Made by a program: the position numbers and the translations under genes. Below are positions 57,401 through 64,000 of a stretch of 64,000 nt of DNA, piece after piece. Position 1 is the first letter of the stretch, and each line of letters opens with the position of its first letter. The stretch is from Elymus sibiricus. Lineage: Eukaryota > Streptophyta > Magnoliopsida > Poales > Poaceae. The notes beneath the pieces were generated by a model, which saw nothing but the letters and a program-made list of their open reading frames with translations, had not been told where the DNA came from and did not search any database. Location: contig CM077665.1 in the NCBI GenBank assembly GCA_039707655.1, forward strand, positions 310,000,486 through 310,064,485, read 5' to 3'.

Positions 57401-57639
57401 ACTGCGACAATGAGAGCGCTATCAAGATTGCTTACAACCCAGTTCAGCACTCCAAGACCAAGCACATCCAGATTCGTCATCATTTTCTTCGAGATCATGT
57501 ACTCAAGGGCGACATGTCCATCGACCACATCCCCACTGAAGAACAACTGGCCGATATCTTCACTAAGCCCTTGGATGAAAAGAGATTTTGCAAGTTGCGG
57601 TGTGAGCTAAATATCTTAGAATCTTCGAATGTTCTTTGA
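54476..57639 (+). pseudogene. Pol of plus Sirevirus element (PR-IN-RT-RNase H)
   Basis: Protease DSGCTNHMTG, catalytic Asp codon 54509-54511. Integrase: HRRLGH and CGACESGK zinc residues (about 54900-55020), DLFGP, RSDNGTEF and VVERKNRTL for D, D, E. Region to 56233 is one frame with gag; a one-base loss near 56217-56225 shifts the frame, then RT-RNase H continues to TGA 57637-57639. [15 protein letters not shown], catalytic YVDD 56686-56697. RNase [26 protein letters not shown], all catalytic acids present. It ends [13 protein letters not shown]. Except for the single frameshift the catalytic residues look intact. It makes and integrates the cDNA. Confidence 0.93.
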
Positions 57640-58374
57640 AAGGACACACTTCCTAACACTTATGCAAAATTGATGACTTTGATGTGCAACACACGAAGTA
57701 ACGTTTTTTTGTCAATCAATGAAGAATAACTCTCTAAGTGTGAAGAAATTAACGAAGAATTTGATTCTCAGAACCCTACGACAATTGTACGCGGTGCCTG
57801 AAATCATCATTCTTATACGGTGGGTCACGCCACCAACAAAAGTTGAAACTCTTCAGAGTTGAGTTTTTCATCATTTTGCAAAGTCTTCAAATTTTCAAAT
57901 TCCTCAAGTTTGCAAATTCCCCAACTTTTTCAAATTCTTCAAACTATGAAACTGATGTTCTTCATTGACTATATATATACATTTGAGTTTTCAATGTCCT
58001 CAACAGCATTTACTTATTGCTAATTCTTCAAGTTGATTTTCATCTAAGTGAATGTGATCGGACCCGTTCCCCCTCTATGCTAAACTCAACCCAGTCTGTT
58101 CAAAAATTCTTCATATGCGTTCTACCTTGAAACTCGTTCAAAGTCTTCACTGTATCCTTGACAGCTGAAGAATTTGCGAACGGAAACTTTAAAATTTTCA
58201 CTATCAAATTTTTCGGCGCTTCCCACTCAAACAGTTCCGATTCCCACGACTGGATAAGCCATGATCCCCCACTATGTCCACTACTCAGAATGTGGGTGAC
58301 ACCTGTCGCGTGGAGAGCAAGGGTCAGGGGCAATCTGGTCCCAAATCTTCGGGCCGATTCGTTTTTACTGCCAC
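57640..58374 (+). other. Pol-ORF3 spacer of plus Sirevirus element
   Basis: Noncoding, very dense in TTCYTCA motifs. It contains the short TATATATATA (57970-57979) that corresponds to the expanded, element-bearing microsatellite of the minus copy. Confidence 0.8.
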
Positions 58375-58382
58375 TATATATA
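58375..58382 (+). promoter_or_regulatory. TATA box upstream of ORF3, plus copy
   Basis: TATATATA followed by a C- and CT-rich leader, about 600 bases before the ORF3 ATG. The minus copy has TATAAATA at the same place, with the following leader (ACTCCTCACTCCCATCTC) conserved. Confidence 0.5.
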
Positions 58383-58644
58383 CCCCCTCCCCTTCACTGT
58401 ACTCGAGTTACTCCTCACTCCCATCTCTCCCGAGCTCAAACCTAGCGCCGCCGCTAAAATCATCGCTGCCGGAGAGGAAGAGCTTCACTGCCTCGACCTC
58501 GCCGTCGCCGTACTCACATCGGTCGCGGAAGTCTTCACCCCGCCCCCGCTATAGCTGTCTCCCTCTGCCAAGCTAGGGCGTGGGAGATCTGGACGGACGA
58601 ACTTCCCAGATTTCATCTCTCTGTTCGTCGTGTTCTTCATCAGG

Positions 58645-58969
58645 GTAAATAAAATCTAATTTTACTACCCTTGTTTGATCTTCATGTCTTCCACAAAATC
58701 CTCAAAAGTGTTTATTCTTCAAGAATCATCTTCTTAAGCATCTTGTATGTTTCATTCCCTTGATGTTTTTCTCTAAGTTATGATTTTCTTCAAGATTCCT
58801 CAATTGTGTGGATCTACATATTCGCACAACTCTGGAACCTAAGACAAAGAACACTTAGTGAAATTCCTCAAGACATCTATGGTCAAAATCCTCAACTTGA
58901 TGTATTTTGAAAAATTCTGAGAACGCATATGACCTCTTCAAATTCCTCGCACCTATACTCTGTTCACAG
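58645..58969 (+). other. Candidate leader intron of ORF3, plus copy
   Basis: Donor GGTAAATA (GT at 58645) after a GC-rich leader; AT- and T-rich interior; acceptor TGTTCACAG ends at 58969, seven bases before the ORF3 ATG. The acceptor is kept in the minus copy, the donor segment is not. Confidence 0.4.
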
Positions 58970-58976
58970 GTACAAA

Positions 58977-61900
58977 ATGTCTGCTGATGAATCACTAGGT
59001 TCTCATCAACTTAACTCATTTGCAGCGTTTCTTGAGGAAAAACTGTATACATCTTCAGAATCATCAAGAGTTCAAAGTCATCAAGTGAAGAAAATGGAAG
59101 ATGGTAAAAGACCTCAGAAGGGTGGAAAGAAGGCTGAACAGAACACTGCTTTTGAGATACCTGAGGATTTGTATGCTGGTTACTGTACTCCAGATGAGGC
59201 CATTCATGGCAAAGAAACGAAAGAGCAGAGGAAAATCAGAATTGAAAGAATTGAACGGAGGTGGACAAAGGAGTGGAGAGACTATCGCTATGTCACTCCC
59301 AAGTATATGAAGAAATTCGCCCTCAAACCTCCTTGCAAAAGGGCTCCTCCTGCTGATGGTCAAGAAATTGATCCCACTAGCGTTGCTCGTGCTGAAGACT
59401 TTCCAGCTGAATGGGCAAAGCATCAACAAAAACTTCAGAGTACTGCCAAAGCTGCAGTGAAGAAATTCAATGAAGATTTTGCTGCTGCTGCTGCTTCCTC
59501 TGCCGGAGCCTCTGATAGTGCTCCGAAGAAATCATTAGTGAATAAATCTGCAGTGAAGTCAAAGTCCTCAACTTCAAAATCCTCACTGCAAAATACTCAT
59601 GCAAATTCTTCAAAGGCCACTGCAATGCCTTCAGTAGCTGCACAATCATCAGCTGCTGCTGCAAAGTCCTCAACACCTGTAAATCTTACAACCATGCAGA
59701 GGACTTCTGGCTTATCAATTGCTTCAGGGGCCTCTGCAAGTTCCTCAGCCCAAGAACAGTCTTCAACAAGTCCTACCTTGATGAAGATAAAGATAACTGC
59801 TGGACGAGGTCAGAGACCAAGTCCTCACAAAAGCCAAGTTACTGTGAATGTACCCTCAGGGTCTGAGGATAATGATGATGCTACTAATGAAGAATTGGAA
59901 GAAATCGTCAGAAACAGTCAGCAGAGAGCTGCAATAGCTACGGGCAGCTCTGTTCCTCTTATGCTGGATCCAAAGATGATCCTCAACTTCATTGACATAT
60001 GGCATGAGGATCCCAGCACTCCACTTTCCTCACTGAAGTTACCTCTTGGTGTTGACCATGTCCTCACCCACTTCATTGCTGAAGAAAAATGGAAGAGAGA
60101 TCAAGCTCAGAGAGCTAAGAGGAGCAGGGCCAGAAAGGAAAAGTTCCTGAAGAACAATGTGATGAATTTGACTCCTACTCAACTCATCACAGTTCAGTCT
60201 GAGATTCGCTGCCTGACTGATGAACAAGCAAAATATGATGCTGAATGGAAGGGAACCAAAGTAAGATTTGTCAGGGCAGCCCAAGCTACAGTTAAAGATC
60301 AAAACTCAAGGGTTGCAGCTCAATTGCAACAACAAATTCCTCAGGCTGAAGAATCTGCTCAGCCTGCTGAAGAAATTGCACGCGCAGCTGAAGAAATTCA
60401 GGCTGCTGAAGAACCTATCAGGGCAACCTCCACTGTTGCGCCTGAAGAAACTGCCAGGCCAGCTGAAGCTTTTGCTGCGCCTGATGAAATTGAGACCACT
60501 AGGGCGACTGCATCAGTCGTTCCTAAAGAAACTGCTCCACCTTCACCCTCTGCTGAAACTGCAAAGTCCTCAAGGGTGAAGAACATCAACCTTCCTTCTG
60601 CATCAGAAGCGAAGAAAACAAAGGCTGCGGAGAAAATTGCTGCTAAGAAAAGAAAAGCATCAACTCCAGATTCCTCAGCGGTGAAGAAATTGAAGACACT
60701 GCCAAGTTCTTCAACTGAACCCATTGATGCAACCCCAATCTCCTCAGTACCTGGCTATGAAATAGTTCCATTTGGTGTCGAGTATGACATTCCAAATGTT
60801 GATGATGAAGAAGTTCATTCTGCTGCTTCCTCAGAGCAGATTGTTGAAGAAATTGAAGTGGAAGCAAATGCTTCAACTCCACTGGTATCATCGCCCCTGC
60901 CTCAGTTGACTGCTGAAGAGGCCGGCGTTGAAGAAATGGAAGAGGTCGTGGACATTGGCAACACAACTCCTCTAATCAATGATGAATATTGGGAAGCTGC
61001 ACACCCAAATTCTCCAATGACCACACCAATTACTCAAATTCCTCAGTCTCCAGCCCAGACTGAAGAAATTCATACTGAAGATATTCCAGCTGCATCAGCT
61101 GAAGAAATTGCTGCTCAAACCGCAAATGAGGAAACTGCTATTCAAATTCCTCAATCTGAAGAAGTTCCTCCTATGATTAAGGACATTGTGGGCCGCTTCA
61201 AGCCAAATCTTCAGCCGAAACCAAAGTTGCCCCTCAAAGGCTCAAAGCGCCCCAAATTCATCAAGACCAATTTCTTCAACGAGCACATTTTCTTCAACGG
61301 GCCAAATCCTTATGACTCAGCAAGGACCGGTCGCACAAGATTCTGGACCCCTTCGCAGATGAATTTCTATGCATCAGTACTATTTGACAAAGAGAAAGTC
61401 TTCGAGCATCAGCAAATTCCTCATGTGGATATGGAATCCATTACGTGCTTCACACCTGTGCTCGCAGTTCTTCATGATGCTGGACTTCTTCCCTTCTGCG
61501 TTGACATATGGGACTGGAATGAAGAGCTAATTCTTCAATTCTATGCATCCTTGCATATCTCGGGTGATGCTTCTGATGTCAATTCATGGATTCTGTACTG
61601 GATGACTGGATATACTCACTACACTGCCCTAGCCACTGAATTGCTTCAGGCTGTGCCAATAGCAATTCCTTCAGAAGGAGCACGCTGCATCTATGATGAA
61701 ACTGAACTGCCCAACCACTTGATGCAAGTGCTGATGAAGCCATTGGCTCAGGGCCAACCTCAAAGGACTTCCTTCCTTGTGAAGGATTTGCTCTATGTGC
61801 CCAGGACAGTTTATCGCATTCTGACCAAAACCCTCAGTCCTCAGAAGGGCCACAATTCTGAAGAAGAAGAAGTGGAGGGAATCATGAAGAAGATGCTATT

Positions 61901-62675
61901 CAACATCATTCATGGGATTCCCGTAAATTACCATGATTTCTTCATGAGGACTTTGGCCAATGCTGCTTCAGCCCCATTTGAATTGAAGCCTTACGCTCCC
62001 TGGATCATGAAATTCATCAGATCAAGGTCTTCACTTCCATTCAAGGCTGACTTTCAGAATCACTTCAGCTTTCTGCCTCCAATTGAAGTCCTCAAGAGCT
62101 CATTTTCCTAAGTTGAGGGTAAAGGCAAAGCTGTCATTGATGAAGGTACTCGTCCATTGGATGGTCAGTTTCCCAAAGTTGCATCCTATTCCACCAATGA
62201 TGACACTGCTACCCAAGATTCTGCCGCAAAAGCCTCAGCGCAAAATCCTCAAGAAACTGCCCCTCGTGTGATGACTGATCGAGAGCTTCTTCTAAGTCTT
62301 CATCAGAAGATTGATCGCAATCACAAGTGGGTAAAGCGCCAGTTTGGTTCACTTCTTCGAGACATGACTGTCACGCACAACTTTGTGAGGAAGAACCACT
62401 ATTATCTTCATGAAGTCTTTGACCGCACATGGGCCATCCTGTCTCACCTCAAGACTCCTGAAGAACTCAAGGAGATGGAATTTCAGTAGGACTTTGATTG
62501 GTCCATCCCTCCAAAGAAGAAATGGAAGAAAGTTCAAGTTCCTTAGCTTGTTACAAGCTCATATTCTTCATCATGCCAGGCGGATGAAGCTGAGGATATT
62601 GACGACACTGCTGCAGGCCCTACATCAACGAACGACCCCGACAACGCTGGCGCTCCTCCACCACCTTCAAGATGA
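58977..62675 (+). pseudogene. Env-position ORF (ORF3) of plus Sirevirus element
   Basis: Chosen start ATG 58977, directly after the acceptor-like site and shared with the minus copy (the frame is open from 58929). Open to TAA 62109-62111; the same frame then continues with further stops at 62487-62489 and near 62543 and ends near 62675, about 1230 codons. Regions: basic Arg/Lys N-terminus (to ~residue 140); Ala/Ser/Lys low complexity; an AEE-rich segment (about 60340-60560); a KKTKAAEKIAAKKRK basic stretch resembling a nuclear-localisation signal (60607-60655); and a globular C-terminal part (61180-62100). No signal peptide, cleavage site or transmembrane helix is evident. The C-terminal region may relate to the plant transposon protein domain Transposase_32 (PF20167); unverified. 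Function unknown. Confidence 0.75.
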
Positions 62676-63196
62676 AATTCTTCAGGGGCGTTAGTCCTCA
62701 ATTTTTCTCCCTTTTGTTCTTCGATGACAAAGGGGGAGAAAATTTGAGTTAGTCTTCAAGCGGGTCTCTATATATGGGCTGTTTTTGTTTAAGTTACAAC
62801 TCTCGCTCTTCTGAAGCTTTTGTTGGTTGAGTTGTAAACTTAACTCCGATGGTGGTCTGATGCTTTTGAACTGCTTTCCGCATGCTATTTCCTCAAGTTA
62901 TCTTAATGCATGCATGCTGAATTTCCTCAGACCCCATTTTCCATCATGCATTTCAATTTCCTCATGATATATATTAAATGCGTGTATGGATTACAAGATA
63001 TAGGGGGAGTTCTCCATGATTTTAACCTGCCATGTGCATTTGCAGTCCAAAGCAAATTCCTCAAATATGCACATCTTCAGGGGGAGTTCTTCTATATCTT
63101 GCAATCAAATTCCTCAAACTCAGTACTTACACTTCATACTATTATCCCCGTTGAAAACTTAACCTATTTGTCATGAATCACCAAAAAGGGGGAGAT
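62676..63196 (+). other. 3' noncoding region with repeated polypurine tracts
   Basis: Between ORF3 and the 3' LTR. Purine tracts AAAGGGGGAGAAAA (about 62731-62744), TAGGGGGAGTT (about 63002-63012), CAGGGGGAGTT (about 63080-63090) and AAAAAGGGGGAGAT (63183-63196, adjacent to the LTR). Multiple polypurine tracts upstream of the 3' LTR are a known Sirevirus trait; the last is in the working position. Confidence 0.85.
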
Positions 63197-64000
63197 TGTT
63201 AGTGCATCTAGTGCCCCTTAGTGATTTTGGTGTATTGAAGACTTATAGGTTAAGAGACTGATGCGTTTGTAAGTGTACACAGGCTCTATATGTCGCTGAG
63301 GAATTTGATACATTCGGAGATTATCGACCCCTAAAAATGTATGTCTTCAACTTAAGACTTTGGTGAAGACTTTGCTGAAGACTTTGGTATTCCCTGAAGA
63401 CTTTGAAAAAGAAGAAGTTGGTGTGACCTTGAAGATATGAACGAGGACTATGAAGCGTGAAGACTTTTGTTTTCGTAGTTTCATTTCCTTTCTTTGAGTC
63501 ATAGGAAACACCATACTGTTAAAGGGGGCCGAGGTAATACTAAGGAAAATTTCCAACTGATGCTCAACTCAAGAGCCTCAACCTATCCAATCCTTCGAGT
63601 GAAGCCTTTGGAAATATCTTGCAGCTCAGTCAAGTTCTTCAGTGACAGAGACGATGATCTTCTGGTCTCTGAGGAAATTGGTCTGACTGAGGAGTTAGGA
63701 TTTCGCCAGTGCGAATTGCCTACAAGTGAGGAATATGATAAGCCTGAGGACTTTCATAGTTCGAAATTCCGACCGTTGCTGTGCTAAGTGCCAGCTTTCC
63801 CCAATCATCCTACCCACATAACGGTCATATCATTGGGGGCATTTATGTCTTATCATGTCGGGTTGCACCCTGGCTATAAATAGCCACCCCCACAACCACT
63901 AGTTGGTTGGCTGCTCCGAGAGAGAACTGACACTTGTCATTTGAGAGCATCCCATTCCTCGAGGACTTTGAGAGAAAATCATCAGTGAGGAAAAACCCCA
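63197..64000 (+). repeat. 3' LTR of plus Sirevirus element (first 804 bp)
   Basis: Starts TGTTAGTGCATC after the polypurine tract and runs off the window. It lacks 12 bases of the GAAGAC repeat cluster present in the 5' LTR and carries about 17 substitutions in the aligned part. TATA box at 63875-63882. Confidence 0.95.

Larger units (their letters stand above)
50053..64000 (+). mobile_element. Sirevirus-type Ty1/copia element, plus copy (3' LTR cut by window end)
   Basis: 5' LTR 50053-51615, tRNA-Met PBS 51618-51629, gag 51683-54238, PR-IN-RT-RNase H 54476-57639, spacer, ORF3 58977-62675, repeated polypurine tracts, 3' LTR from 63197. Integrase lies before RT. It is inserted in Tat-2; the left target-site candidate is GTGGA (50048-50052), partner off-window. 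Few lesions: one TAG in gag, one frameshift in pol, and two or three stops in ORF3. Aligned by eye, the visible 3' LTR differs from the 5' LTR by about 17 substitutions over ~790 bases plus 12- and 1-base indels, so it is fairly young. Confidence 0.95.

Noticed and set aside
1..64000. tRNA, rRNA, microRNA hairpin or CRISPR features
   Set aside because: No cloverleaf, rRNA core or spaced-repeat array was seen; tRNA-like strings are only the primer-binding sites.

Overview
The window is repeat-filled nuclear DNA of a large-genome grass, most likely a Triticeae species (wheat, barley, rye, Aegilops). I see no ordinary host gene, no rRNA or tRNA gene and no CRISPR array. Almost every base belongs to a nested stack of LTR retrotransposons of three lineages, plus one unusual 2.7-kb element embedded in a TA microsatellite. 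The Triticeae assignment rests on remembered LTR and PPT signatures, not on a search.

Layout. (1) 1-10328: Tat-lineage Ty3/gypsy element (Tat-1, minus strand; 3' end off-window) with gag, protease, RT, RNase H and integrase, all broken by nonsense changes and frameshifts, and an oppositely transcribed intron-containing gene (1-2170). (2) 10329-25990: Sirevirus-type Ty1/copia element (minus strand; gag, pol, large env-position ORF, 5' LTR), cut on the left by Tat-1. It carries the TA-embedded element (15218-17948, between (TA)n tracts). (3) 25991-27502 and 34086-35144: 3' end of an Athila-like gypsy element whose LTR is split by a pol-less Athila-like element (27503-34085). (4) 35145-35633: piece of an unidentified LTR with a TATA box. 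(5) 35634-50052: second Tat element (Tat-2, minus strand) that kept gag, a crippled protease and a six-exon antisense gene but has no RT or integrase in the window. It is interrupted by a young pol-less Athila-like element (40146-46977, perfect GTACC target duplication). (6) 50053-64000: second Sirevirus-type element (plus strand), almost complete, cut by the window edge inside its 3' LTR.

How the parts relate. The two Sirevirus copies serve as each other's reference. Features shared by both are probably family properties rather than decay: a stop at the end of gag followed by a branch-point and acceptor-like sequence just before the protease, a TATA box and CT-rich leader in front of the env-position ORF, and repeated polypurine tracts. 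Features in only one are lesions or insertions. The pol-less Athila-like and Tat-2 copies would need enzymes from autonomous relatives. Insertion order from nesting: Athila-like host before minus Sirevirus before Tat-1; Tat-2 before plus Sirevirus and before the 40-47 kb Athila-like copy.

The least explained items are the TA-microsatellite element with hairpin ends, the env-position ORF with apparently its own promoter and leader intron, and the spliced antisense gene of Tat-2, whose exon phases all agree.
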